Of a stretch of DNA of 64,000 nucleotides, positions 37,032 to 45,460 are shown one piece after another. The stretch covers positions 372,001 to 436,000 of the forward strand of contig NZ_BMLS01000003.1 of NCBI RefSeq assembly GCF_014645355.1, in the 5' to 3' direction. The notes beneath the pieces were generated by a model that saw only the letters and a list, made by a program, of their open reading frames with translations, was not told the DNA's origin and made no database searches. The translations under genes and the position numbers were made by a program. The stretch is from Bowmanella pacifica. GTDB taxonomy: Bacteria; Pseudomonadota; Gammaproteobacteria; Enterobacterales; Alteromonadaceae. How positions within the stretch are numbered: the first letter of the stretch is position 1; each line of letters starts with the position of its first letter.

Positions 37032-38828
37032 ATGTATCTTAATTATCAGGTTGATCTCAGCCTACGCAAGCGCCACTTATTTCACGTCACCCTACAGATC
37101 CCCGCCCATGCACAGCAGGCGCTGAATATCAGCCTGCCAGCCTGGATCCCGGGTTCTTATATGATTCGGGACTTTGCTAAACACATCATCAGCATTAAGG
37201 CGCGGTCTGCCCAAAACGGGGCGTCTTTGCCCCTGCGAAAACAAGATAAACAGCACTGGATACTAGAAAGTAAAGGCCAGGCCTGTACCCTGATTTATCA
37301 GGTATATGCCTTTGACAGCTCGGTACGCACAGCCTATTTGGATGACAACCGGGCATTTTTTAATGGCACCAGCCTGTTCTTACAGATAGAAGAATTGGCC
37401 CACTGTCCACATCAACTCGACTTACGCTGTCCCGATGAACAATCTCATTGGCGGGTAGCGACTGGCCTTTGCCGCGCCGACGGTACAAGTAAATATGCAT
37501 TTGGCTTATACCTTGCCACTAACTATGCAGAGTTAATTGATTGTCCGGTGGAAATAGGCCAGTTTGATGCCCTGGAATTTGAGGTATTGGGTATACCTCA
37601 TCACCTTATATTAACCGGCAAACATTATGCAGACAGCGCCCGGCTGATGCGCGACCTGACTAAGCTGTGCGAACTGCATATCCGCATGTTTGACCCTAAT
37701 AACGTAAAAGCGCCATTCAGCGAATACTGGTTTTTAACCAATATTTTGCCAGATGGCTTTGGTGGCCTGGAACATCGCAATTCCACGGCACTGCTGTGTT
37801 CCAACTTCGATTTCCCCAATCAGCAACGCCCTAATGAGATGACAGACGGCTACAAAACCTTCCTTTCACTGGCCTCTCACGAATACTTCCACGCTTGGAA
37901 TGTCTGTCGTATTAAACCCCAGGAATTAATCGCGCCCACACTAGGCCAGGAAAATCATACCAGCCAGCTCTGGGCGTTTGAGGGCATCACCTCCTACTAT
38001 GATGACCTGAGCTTATACCGCAGCGGTCTTATCAGTTTCAGTGACTATCTGACGCTATTGAGTAAGACTCTGACCCGGGTACAGCGCGGTAAAGGCGAGC
38101 TTAAACAATCTGTGGCAGACTCGAGCTTTGATAGCTGGACACGTTTTTATCAGCAAGGCGAAGATGCGGTTAATAATATCGTCAGCTACTACACCAAAGG
38201 CGCGATGGTGGCGCTGTGGATGGACTTGACCATTCGCCTGCAGAGTCAGGGTAAACACAGTCTTGACGATTTAATGCGAGCACTCTGGAGCCAATTTGGC
38301 CAAACCGGCCAAGGTACCACCGAGCAAGACTTTATTACCTTGCTCAACACCTTTTGTGGCCATGATCAAAGTACGGCGTTTACCAAGATTCTGCACAGTA
38401 GCGAGCGGCTGAGTCTGGACGAGCTGCTGGCTCAAGTGGGCGTTGACGTGCGTCGCCACGCGCCGCGAGCCAATGATTTATTGGCCGCAGAAACCAAAGA
38501 CTCCTCCCCTTATCTGGGTATTCAATACCGGGCCCACACCCTGGGCCTGGAAGTGCAAATGGTGCTGGAAGACTCCCCCGCCGAACAGGCAGGTGTTTGT
38601 GCCAAAGATATTCTGATCGCCTTGGATGGTGTGAAACTGGATGGGGCCAACCTGCTTTGTTTGTTGCAAAATCAGGCCATTGGGCAGCCTTTCTCTGTGC
38701 ATCTGTTTCGCAATCAACAGTTGCACGCGCTTAAACTTACCCCATCCCATGCTCCTGAATATGTAGTGGAACTGAGCGAACAGAACAGCGAGCTCTGTGG
38801 AAAATGGCAAAAAGTGATCGGACAGTAA
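37032..38828 (+). CDS. M61-family metallopeptidase with PDZ domain
   Basis: This 598-residue glycyl-aminopeptidase-type enzyme has an N-terminal beta domain (MYLNYQVDLSLRKRHLFHVT, then PAWIPGSYMIRDFAKH). The zinc site is HEYFH (H283, E284, H287) with the third ligand E317 in LWAFEGITSYYDDL. A PDZ domain spans about residues 495-580 (VLEDSPAEQAGVCAKDILIA). No signal peptide is seen, so it is probably cytoplasmic. It is monocistronic and followed by a hairpin. Confidence 0.92.
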   Translation: MYLNYQVDLSLRKRHLFHVTLQIPAHAQQALNISLPAWIPGSYMIRDFAKHIISIKARSAQNGASLPLRKQDKQHWILESKGQACTLIYQVYAFDSSVRTAYLDDNRAFFNGTSLFLQIEELAHCPHQLDLRCPDEQSHWRVATGLCRADGTSKYAFGLYLATNYAELIDCPVEIGQFDALEFEVLGIPHHLILTGKHYADSARLMRDLTKLCELHIRMFDPNNVKAPFSEYWFLTNILPDGFGGLEHRNSTALLCSNFDFPNQQRPNEMTDGYKTFLSLASHEYFHAWNVCRIKPQELIAPTLGQENHTSQLWAFEGITSYYDDLSLYRSGLISFSDYLTLLSKTLTRVQRGKGELKQSVADSSFDSWTRFYQQGEDAVNNIVSYYTKGAMVALWMDLTIRLQSQGKHSLDDLMRALWSQFGQTGQGTTEQDFITLLNTFCGHDQSTAFTKILHSSERLSLDELLAQVGVDVRRHAPRANDLLAAETKDSSPYLGIQYRAHTLGLEVQMVLEDSPAEQAGVCAKDILIALDGVKLDGANLLCLLQNQAIGQPFSVHLFRNQQLHALKLTPSHAPEYVVELSEQNSELCGKWQKVIGQ

Positions 38829-38850
38829 GGCATAACCAAGTATGATGCCC

Positions 38851-38873
38851 TCCCGCCTCATTCCGAGGCGGGA
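38851..38873 (+). terminator. Hairpin after the M61 peptidase gene
   Basis: A 9-bp stem TCCCGCCTC / GAGGCGGGA with a 5-base loop sits 22 bp after the stop. It has no U-tract, so it may act as an RNA end-protector or weak terminator. Confidence 0.45.
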
Positions 38874-38899
38874 TAGAGCAGTCAAGAATACAAAAGAGT

Positions 38900-39118
38900 A
38901 TGCACGTACAGATCGCTTATCAGTTTGACACAGAGCAAGACGCCTATCGTTTCTTAAATGCCCTCAGGCACTGGCCGGTGGCAGAGGTAGACGCGCGCTT
39001 TCATCGCGGCACAGACAGCGTAAAAGTCAGTTATGAATATGCATCCAGTGGCTTTGACGCCACCAGCAGCGAACTGGACGATCTGGCTGCCAGCCATAAT
39101 GGCCGGGAAATCAGTTAA
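38900..39118 (+). CDS. Small conserved-type hypothetical protein
   Basis: This 72-residue soluble protein begins MHVQIAYQFDTEQDAYRFLN and holds a charged segment (HWPVAEVDARFHRGTDSVKV) with no catalytic motif I recognise. It is short and acidic at its C-terminus. It lies 24 bp upstream of ywbE on the same strand, so the pair may form an operon. I infer coding from the clean frame and the alpha/beta pattern; the function is unknown. Confidence 0.6.
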   Translation: MHVQIAYQFDTEQDAYRFLNALRHWPVAEVDARFHRGTDSVKVSYEYASSGFDATSSELDDLAASHNGREIS

Positions 39119-39142
39119 GTATGTTAAGCGAGGAGAAATAAC

Positions 39143-39337
39143 ATGAGCGGTAATTTACGCGCTAATGTTCGAAAAGGTCTAGATGTAGCCATAGTGCAAA
39201 AACAACATCAGCGCAGCGGTCAGTTAACCGAAGGCGTGGTGAAGGATATTCTGACCAACTCCCCTAATCATCCCCATGGTATCAAGGTACGCCTGGAGTC
39301 GGGTGAAGTAGGCCGGGTAAAACAGATCTTAGCCTGA
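39143..39337 (+). CDS. ywbE: YwbE-family protein (DUF2196)
   Basis: This 64-residue protein begins MSGNLRANVRKGLDVAIVQK. The central segment GQLTEGVVKDILTNSPNHPH and the end GIKVRLESGEVGRVKQIL match the uncharacterised YwbE family. The function is unknown; the short SH3-like beta fold suggests binding rather than catalysis. GCGAGGAGAAATAAC precedes the ATG. Confidence 0.92.
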   Translation: MSGNLRANVRKGLDVAIVQKQHQRSGQLTEGVVKDILTNSPNHPHGIKVRLESGEVGRVKQILA

Positions 39338-39346
39338 CACCCGCCC

Positions 39347-40144
39347 TTACTGACGAGGTGGTACCAGCAAACCAGGATCGATTCGTTCACCAAACCAATT
39401 GATACGCCAGTCCAGATGGGGGCCGGTGGCCCGGCCGGTTTTACCTATCTCGGCTATCTTCTGCCCTTGTTTAACCTCATCGCCGGCGTTGACCAAACTT
39501 TTGGATAAATGGATAAAGGTGGAAGACACACCATAGCCATGATCAACAATCAAGGTCCCCCCTGAGTAGTACATATCTGGCACGAACAAAGTCACCACGC
39601 CATCCGCAGGCGCCACCACGTCTGTGCCAACGGGACCTGCCACATCCAACCCAAAATGTGGACGTTTAGGTACCCCATTAAACACCCGCTGGCTGCCATA
39701 CACACCGGATACGCGCCCTTGCGCCGGCCAGATAAAACTCTGCCAGAAATCCAGTCTGTCACTGTTAACCGCCCGCGCTTTGGCTATCTGCCGGTTATCT
39801 TTAGCTATGCGCTCAGTCACAGAAGCAGGCGGAGAAACATATTTTTGCGCCACCCCTTCAATCCGCTGCACATTATATTCTCTGGCACTCAGCATCACAG
39901 GCCATTGCTGTTTGCCCTTTTCATCCGTGAGGGTGAGGGTATTTTCCAGTGCCGCATCACGACCAAAGCCAATAACAAACTTCCCCTCGGCCGAGACTTT
40001 GACCGCTTCGCCATTTAGCGCAACCTGAGTGCCAGGTGCGACTTCGCCGCGTAGCAAGGTTCCTTGTACTTTAGGGCCGCTGAGTTCCAGCGCCTGGGCA
40101 CTAAAGCCCCCCAGCAGTACACATAACAGCCACCTCTTAGGCAT
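39347..40144 (-). CDS. M23-family peptidase (LytM-type)
   Basis: This exported protein of about 265 residues has a signal peptide (WLLCVLLGGFSAQALE). A peptidase_M23 domain lies at about 150-260 with the Zn-site pattern RPHFGLDVAG and HLDWRINWFG, and a LysM-like or beta N-terminal domain precedes it. VPDMYYSGGTLIVDHG fits the usual 'GN.V.I.H' strand. It likely cleaves peptidoglycan cross-links or regulates amidases. The start is ATG 40144, 8 bases into the end of the upstream queD-like gene; an upstream TTG at 40150 is rejected. Confidence 0.9.
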   Translation of the reverse strand: MPKRWLLCVLLGGFSAQALELSGPKVQGTLLRGEVAPGTQVALNGEAVKVSAEGKFVIGFGRDAALENTLTLTDEKGKQQWPVMLSAREYNVQRIEGVAQKYVSPPASVTERIAKDNRQIAKARAVNSDRLDFWQSFIWPAQGRVSGVYGSQRVFNGVPKRPHFGLDVAGPVGTDVVAPADGVVTLFVPDMYYSGGTLIVDHGYGVSSTFIHLSKSLVNAGDEVKQGQKIAEIGKTGRATGPHLDWRINWFGERIDPGLLVPPRQ

Positions 40145-41018
40145 AAGCAATGGCTCCCTTACCTACCCCTTCAAAGGCAAAAACCTGATACTGATGTGCT
40201 GGTGCCAAACGTTTGTGCTCATCGGCCATAAACTGGGCCAGGCATTCCACCGTTGAGTCAGTGTCAACCAAATCTGACTCAGCTTTAGGGATCACTAGTT
40301 CAAACAAGCCCTGAGAGGATTCATAGGCAAACAGATAATGCTCGGAAAAATCCAAACCCTCAGCATGCTCAGATAAATGCAGCGCCGTGCGCTCGACTAT
40401 ATCTTCACGGGTGCCGATGTAGATATCCTGCCAACGAGAGGCCCAATAGGCAGCGCTTTGTTTGCAGAGCTTACCGTCTTTAGCCACTTTAACCCGCGAG
40501 CGATGACCATGGGCAATGCGCTGACAATTACCGTCATGTTTTTTCAGGCCATGAGTGTAATGATAATAAGGCTCGTCAATCTGTTCTTCACGCAACATCA
40601 GGGTTAAGCCCTGCACGTTGTCTGGCAGCTCGGTGGCAATAATCTCTTTAAGATACTGACTCACCGAGTCCATCGTGACTTCTTCGGAATAAATAAAGGC
40701 GTAAGCTTCCGGCGGACAATGCAGATGTATGGAGCGTCCATCCGGGCGCAAAAAGTCCAGATTAACCTGATCGGTAAGGGGATCGTGCTTGACCTTGGCA
40801 TACTGGTGCTCTGCCGGTACCAACAATTTATGGTCAACATGTTCGTCAATCAGCCGTTTGAGCTGTTTTTTTACCTTGGAGAAGTCCAGCACCATACTTT
40901 CTTCGTTCAGGCCGCCGTCCAGAATTACATCCACAATCCAACTCTCGCCAACCATGCCACGACGTGGGCATAAGTACGAGAAGTCTATTACGGTGAGGTC
41001 ATTTACAAATAGTTGCAT
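40137..41018 (-). CDS. QueD-like 6-carboxytetrahydropterin synthase, two domains
   Basis: This 293-residue protein is about twice the usual QueD length (about 120). The N-terminal half (MQLFVNDLTVIDFSYLCPRR, HVDHKLLVP) lacks the standard Zn-His of 'F-A-A-H'. The C-terminal half has NCQRIAHGHRSRVKVA, the usual Zn-binding HGH. It resembles the two-domain 6-pyruvoyl-tetrahydropterin-like proteins of gammaproteobacteria. The role in queuosine or another pterin pathway is unproven. ATG 41018 is preferred to the upstream GTG at 41030 because it gives the common N-terminus. Confidence 0.85.
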   Translation of the reverse strand: MQLFVNDLTVIDFSYLCPRRGMVGESWIVDVILDGGLNEESMVLDFSKVKKQLKRLIDEHVDHKLLVPAEHQYAKVKHDPLTDQVNLDFLRPDGRSIHLHCPPEAYAFIYSEEVTMDSVSQYLKEIIATELPDNVQGLTLMLREEQIDEPYYHYTHGLKKHDGNCQRIAHGHRSRVKVAKDGKLCKQSAAYWASRWQDIYIGTREDIVERTALHLSEHAEGLDFSEHYLFAYESSQGLFELVIPKAESDLVDTDSTVECLAQFMADEHKRLAPAHQYQVFAFEGVGKGAIAYA

Positions 41019-41110
41019 CAGGTGGGACACTTAACAGAAACACAAGACATTATAAGGCCCGAAGCGGGCCGTTGTAAAAGCACAGGGCAAAGTGATATCA
41101 CAAAGACTCA

Positions 41111-42127
41111 TCAATCTTTGGCCTGTTTAAGCAACTGGTCTTTCAAATTGGGCGGAATACCCTTAATCACCAGGGTGTCGGTAGCAATATCGTAGCGAAT
41201 ACGTTCACCATATAAGGCCCGGTCAAAACTGATACTGACGCCACCACCGGCCCCGGTAAACTTGCTTAAGCCTTTTAACGCACCGCGATCGGCCTGAAAC
41301 ACTTCCTCCAGCGGGCTTTCATTGACGTCGGTTTTAACGAAATCGTAAAAGGTACGATTTTCATCACTGGGCAAACGGCCGGACAGCTCTTTGATATTAA
41401 TATCTTCGCCCAACTCCAGCTTTTCTTTGTAGTACTCGGCGACGGCCTTGCGGCTTTGTTGCTTTTCCTGCGGATCCAACTGCTCAGCAGCCAAAAATTC
41501 ATCCACTGTGGTAACCAGCTGTTTATTCTGCTGCTTGATATCTACCAGTTCCTGACACCCCAGGAAACTTAAGAAAAAGTCCGACACCTTGCGCCCGGCG
41601 CGGCCTTTGATAAAACTCACATACCGCTGGTTATCGGCATTCACCCTAAGTTCGGTTAAATCCACCCGCGCCGCCAGTTGCATACGAGCAAGATCCAAAT
41701 GGTCGCTGTAGGTCAGCTCCAGGTCGTGGTTTATCTCAATATGTTCTTTGGTGTTGACCACCGCCACCAGCAAATAATCGGTCGCCAGAAATTGATAGCG
41801 GCTGAATATCACAAAACCGGTTTCCGGGGTGGCAAAATCCATTAAAGTCTTTTTCAACAGTTCGGCAATCTTGATACTAAAGCCATGAAAATCCAGTTGT
41901 TCCGCTGTTAATTGCCCAAGCAACTGAGCAAACTCCGGATGCGCTTCATCATTCAGGCCACCCACGCCTTTGCCGGGTTTGGCGTTATAGCTATGGTGCA
42001 GTTGCTGAGCCAGCTCCTCAATTTGGGCACTGATATCAAAACAGTTGGCGCGTGGCACCAACACCAGTTCCTGTTCAGCGTTAATTCTCAGCTGATGAAC
42101 AACAAAATCTTCAATTACGGCACTCAT
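41111..42127 (-). CDS. yejK: Nucleoid-associated protein YejK (NdpA)
   Basis: This 338-residue nucleoid-associated protein starts MSAVIEDFVVHQLRINAEQE. KPGKGVGGLNDE and FLGCQELVDIKQQNKQLV are typical of the NdpA family. It is a widely conserved dimeric nucleoid protein of uncertain role. It is divergent from yejL/yejM, as in E. coli, where the genes are arranged back to back. Confidence 0.93.
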   Translation of the reverse strand: MSAVIEDFVVHQLRINAEQELVLVPRANCFDISAQIEELAQQLHHSYNAKPGKGVGGLNDEAHPEFAQLLGQLTAEQLDFHGFSIKIAELLKKTLMDFATPETGFVIFSRYQFLATDYLLVAVVNTKEHIEINHDLELTYSDHLDLARMQLAARVDLTELRVNADNQRYVSFIKGRAGRKVSDFFLSFLGCQELVDIKQQNKQLVTTVDEFLAAEQLDPQEKQQSRKAVAEYYKEKLELGEDINIKELSGRLPSDENRTFYDFVKTDVNESPLEEVFQADRGALKGLSKFTGAGGGVSISFDRALYGERIRYDIATDTLVIKGIPPNLKDQLLKQAKD

Positions 42128-42233
42128 GAATGCACAAAGCCCTTTGCAAATAGTTATAAATTAAGCAGTTGTCGTGGCGATACGGTCAACGGATTGGTAA
42201 ACTTGGCCGCAGACAATTCCATAGAATGACAGC

Positions 42234-42470
42234 ATGCCTCAAAAGTCAAAATACTCTAACGAACGTTTCGACCTGCTTACCCAGGATTTGATCAGCGTAC
42301 TGGAAAAGCACCAAGCCGACCGCGATCTCACACTGATGGCGCTTGGCAACCTGGTTACCAATGTCTTTAACCATCAGGTGGCGCCTCAACATCGTCAGGC
42401 CATGGCCGAACAATTCAGTCAGATCTTACTGAAAAGCGTTGATAAAGCCCAAACCACAAACAAGGAATAA
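42234..42470 (+). CDS. yejL: YejL-family protein (DUF1414)
   Basis: This 78-residue protein begins MPQKSKYSNERFDLLTQDLI and has the body VLEKHQADRDLTLMALGNLV, matching E. coli YejL. The function is unknown. It sits 11 bp before yejM and likely shares its promoter. Confidence 0.93.
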   Translation: MPQKSKYSNERFDLLTQDLISVLEKHQADRDLTLMALGNLVTNVFNHQVAPQHRQAMAEQFSQILLKSVDKAQTTNKE

Positions 42471-42481
42471 AGCAGCGCGCT

Positions 42482-44014
42482 ATGATACTTGGTGATACAC
42501 CCAGAAGGCAACGCGTGACCAAACTGGTCAGTTGGGGACATTGGTTTGCCGTAAGCAATATCCTGATCGCCATAGTGATCGCTTCCATTTATGTGTTTAA
42601 CTCGCCCATTCCTGACACAGGACTGGGCTTGCTGTACTTATTCAGCAACTGGTTCAGCCATATCGCCTTTTTAACCTTTATGGGTTTTATCCTGTTTGTA
42701 CTGCCACTGTGTTATCTGGTGCCCAACGTCAGAGTGGTTAAAGGCTTAAGTTCGGTGTATGCCGCAGTAGGCTTAGCCCTTCTAGCCTTTGATGCGCTGC
42801 TGTACAACAAGCATGGATTGCATCTGAGCCTGGGCTCGGCGGAAGTGATACGCAGTGAAACCCAAAATGCCATGGCCAACTTCAGTTGGCAGCAGTGGAG
42901 CTTTTTGGGTTTATTGTTTTTGGTCTGGTTATCTTTCCAGTTGATGATGGCCAATGCCTTATGGAAGCGCATTGAACGCTTCCAAAAGCAGCGTATCGGT
43001 CTGCCCATACTCAGCTTCTTTGTGCTGTGTTTTGTCAGCAGCCATGGCGGTCATATTTGGGCCGATGCCAATTTATATCAGCCAATTATCAAGCAGGACG
43101 ATATGTTCCCGCTGTCCTATCCGGCGACGGCCAAAACTCTGATGTCGAAATATGGTTTGCTGGATTATCAAAGCTATCAACGTCGCAAGGAATTACAGTT
43201 AGACAGCCAGTTTAATCATGTTACCTATCCTGCCGCCCCGGTTTACTGCGGTATAGATGACAAGGCCAGTCTGGTGCTATTGGTAGGCACCGAGCCGTCG
43301 CAGCTTGGCCATCTGAGTTCTGCTCTGGGGCTTAAGCAGCATGGGCTGCACTTTGATGTGGCAGCCGATCAGGCCAGCGCCCGTTTTTCGGTGCTTTATG
43401 GCTTACCGTCCTTATACCAACGCGCGTTGCAGAATCAGCGCCCGGTGCCTTTGGATTTGGCCCAAAAACTTGGTTTGCCAACCTTTGTTTACTCGGCACA
43501 GTCGCTGCCGCCAGGTGTACAAGGGTTAACTAAAGACTGGCCGAGCTTCTTCAATGCCGTCAGTCAGGATGGCCCTAAGCTTGCCATCGCGTTTGTTAAC
43601 GATGAACAAATGAACTTGTTGTTGGGCGGCGATTTACATAAGCACAGCCAACTCCTGGTAACCCAAATGCGCCCCAATCAGCGCGTTGGACTACTGAGCA
43701 GTATTGGACTGGCAAATAACGTCTCCAGTCACGAAGATTTGCTGCCAACACTGATGGGGTTACTGGGCTGTAATGCCCCCGCGAACAACTACAGTACCGG
43801 GCAATCCTTGCTCGACCCACAACGCAGTTGGCTGATCAGTAACAACAACGGTAAGTTGGTACTGCTGGATGACCAACAGCGAGTGGAAATTGATCCCCAA
43901 GGTAACTACAAGAGCTTTGATCTGAGTTCTGAGGAGCAAAACAGTAATGGCCTGAATATGAGCAGGCTCAGCCAGGCCATTAAGCACTTAAGCCGTTTTG
44001 CAGAGCACAAATAG
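42482..44014 (+). CDS. yejM: YejM (PbgA/LapC)-like inner-membrane protein
   Basis: In E. coli this membrane protein senses outer-membrane lipopolysaccharide and restrains LapB-FtsH proteolysis of LpxC. Here it is 510 residues (E. coli 586). Five TM helices occupy residues about 20-190 (SNILIAIVIASIYVFNSPI, LTFMGFILFVLPLCYLVPNV and others). The periplasmic alkaline-phosphatase-like domain (about 240-500) has no catalytic metal or nucleophile motif, as in the family, and is shorter and diverged (VCGIDDKA-like start in place of the usual Asp-rich motif). It is followed by a strong terminator. Confidence 0.9.
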   Translation: MILGDTPRRQRVTKLVSWGHWFAVSNILIAIVIASIYVFNSPIPDTGLGLLYLFSNWFSHIAFLTFMGFILFVLPLCYLVPNVRVVKGLSSVYAAVGLALLAFDALLYNKHGLHLSLGSAEVIRSETQNAMANFSWQQWSFLGLLFLVWLSFQLMMANALWKRIERFQKQRIGLPILSFFVLCFVSSHGGHIWADANLYQPIIKQDDMFPLSYPATAKTLMSKYGLLDYQSYQRRKELQLDSQFNHVTYPAAPVYCGIDDKASLVLLVGTEPSQLGHLSSALGLKQHGLHFDVAADQASARFSVLYGLPSLYQRALQNQRPVPLDLAQKLGLPTFVYSAQSLPPGVQGLTKDWPSFFNAVSQDGPKLAIAFVNDEQMNLLLGGDLHKHSQLLVTQMRPNQRVGLLSSIGLANNVSSHEDLLPTLMGLLGCNAPANNYSTGQSLLDPQRSWLISNNNGKLVLLDDQQRVEIDPQGNYKSFDLSSEEQNSNGLNMSRLSQAIKHLSRFAEHK

Positions 44015-44015
44015 T

Positions 44016-44041
44016 AAAAAGCCGGCAGTTGCCGGCTTTTT
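44016..44041. terminator. Terminator shared by yejM and gmhB
   Basis: An 11-bp stem AAAAAGCCGGC / GCCGGCTTTTT with an AGTT loop has T/A tracts on both sides. It lies between converging genes and starts 2 bp after the yejM stop. Confidence 0.9.
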
Positions 44042-44571
44042 CATTTAATCAGTACCTCATCCAGTTGCGTAACACGAATAGCATCTTGCGAATCGCCTTG
44101 TGCCCCAGAATGGGCATAAAAATAGCGCTGGCCAACCCCGGCTTGTTTGGCTGCCTGCATATCCGAGTCTTTATCTCCCACCATCACCGACGCGGACAAG
44201 TCGATATCCAAGGCATTAGCGGCATCAAGTAACATACCGGGAGCCGGTTTACGGCAATCGCACTGACGTTTATACCGCCCCTGCCCCTTTTCGGCATGAT
44301 GCGGGCAAAAATACACCGCATCCAGCCTTATTTCCTTGGCCGCAAACTGTGCTTTCATCCACTCGGTAAGCCGTGCAAAGTCCTCTTCCGTGTATAACCC
44401 ACGGCCAATACCAGATTGATTGGTCACCACCACCAACAAATAGCCGGCTTGCTGAAAGCGTTGGCATAAGGCAAAGATGCCCTCAACAAACTCAAAATCC
44501 TGCGGGCGGTAAACATAGCCGTGATCCAGATTAATCACGCCGTCACGGTCAAGAAATAAGGCTTTTTGCAT
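44041..44571 (-). CDS. gmhB: D-glycero-beta-D-manno-heptose 1,7-bisphosphate 7-phosphatase
   Basis: This 176-residue HAD-superfamily phosphatase acts in the ADP-heptose pathway for lipopolysaccharide core. LFLDRDGVINLDHGYVYRPQ holds the nucleophile and acid Asp residues, and VVVTNQSGIGRGLYT is the family motif. The Cys/His zinc loop is CPHHAEKGQGRYKRQCDCRK, followed by VMVGDKDSDM. It converges on yejM and shares the terminator. Start ATG 44571. Confidence 0.94.
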   Translation of the reverse strand: MQKALFLDRDGVINLDHGYVYRPQDFEFVEGIFALCQRFQQAGYLLVVVTNQSGIGRGLYTEEDFARLTEWMKAQFAAKEIRLDAVYFCPHHAEKGQGRYKRQCDCRKPAPGMLLDAANALDIDLSASVMVGDKDSDMQAAKQAGVGQRYFYAHSGAQGDSQDAIRVTQLDEVLIK

Positions 44572-44634
44572 AGTGGATAAATTGAAGCAAAACCATGGCC
44601 GGGAAGGATAACAGATTCATTATCAATAATGGGG

Positions 44635-44671
44635 AATAAAGGCGGTGAGCAAGGCTGTCACCGCCTTTATT
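44635..44671 (-). terminator. Terminator-like hairpin ending the valine operon
   Basis: A 14-bp stem AATAAAGGCGGTGA / TCACCGCCTTTATT with a 9-base loop lies 19 bp past the SDR stop. The U-tract is broken (TTTATTCC), so efficiency is uncertain. It separates the valine operon from gmhB. Confidence 0.55.
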
Positions 44672-44690
44672 CCAGTGGCCCAGATGTCGA

Positions 44691-45452
44691 TTAAATACGT
44701 GTACCGCCGTCGATTTCCACTACCCGGCCGGTAAAGTAGTCATTTTCAAAAATAAAGGCCGCGGCATGGGCAATTTCAGCGGGTTCTGCCAAACGCCTCA
44801 GGGGAACCGTACTTAAAAAGCGTTCCCGCATTTCCGGGCGCATTTGCGCCGCCATGGCTGTTTCCACCAGACCGGGGGCAATACAACCGGTACGAATACC
44901 AAAACGCGCCAGCTCTTTGGCCCAAGTAACTGTCATCGCAGACACCGCCGCTTTGGAGGCAGAATAATTACTTTGTCCCGCATTACCGGCTCTGGAAACG
45001 GAGGCCAGATTAATGATCACGCCGGCGCTTTTGGTTTTCACCATTTGTGCCGCTGCTTCCCGTCCACACAAAAAAGTACCGGTGAGGTTTACGTCAATGA
45101 CAGACTGAAACTGGCTGAGTGACATTTTATCCACCAACTCACCGTCTTTTACCTTAAGCAACATACCGTCGCGCATAATACCGGCACTGTTGATTAAACC
45201 GTTTAAGGCACCAAAGTGTGCCGCGATATCGGCAAAGGTTTGCTCTACTTGCTGCTCGTCGGTGACATTGACCACAAAGCCTTTAGCGCAATCCCCCTTG
45301 GCATTGAGTTGGCTGACAGCCTGCTCTACCGCATCGGCCTGCATATCCAACAGCGCAATTTTCGCGCCCTTAGCGACAAACGCCTGTGCCATCGCCAGAC
45401 CCAGGCCCTGGGCTGCACCGGTAATGGCAATCACTTTATCTTGTAGTTGCAT
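44691..45452 (-). CDS. Short-chain dehydrogenase/reductase of the valine operon
   Basis: This 253-residue NAD(P)-dependent SDR has the nucleotide motif ITGAAQGLGLAMAQAF, the NSAGIMRDGML segment, and the catalytic Ser...Tyr-x3-Lys (NLASVSRAGNAGQSNYSASK). It resembles the SDR that closes the Shewanella valine-degradation cluster (SO_1683-like) more than a housekeeping FabG. The acyl-CoA or ketone substrate is unknown. I chose ATG 45452. A GTG at 45464 overlaps the mmsB stop (GTGA) and would add four residues. Confidence 0.85.
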   Translation of the reverse strand: MQLQDKVIAITGAAQGLGLAMAQAFVAKGAKIALLDMQADAVEQAVSQLNAKGDCAKGFVVNVTDEQQVEQTFADIAAHFGALNGLINSAGIMRDGMLLKVKDGELVDKMSLSQFQSVIDVNLTGTFLCGREAAAQMVKTKSAGVIINLASVSRAGNAGQSNYSASKAAVSAMTVTWAKELARFGIRTGCIAPGLVETAMAAQMRPEMRERFLSTVPLRRLAEPAEIAHAAAFIFENDYFTGRVVEIDGGTRI

Positions 45453-45460
45453 AGGCTTAC

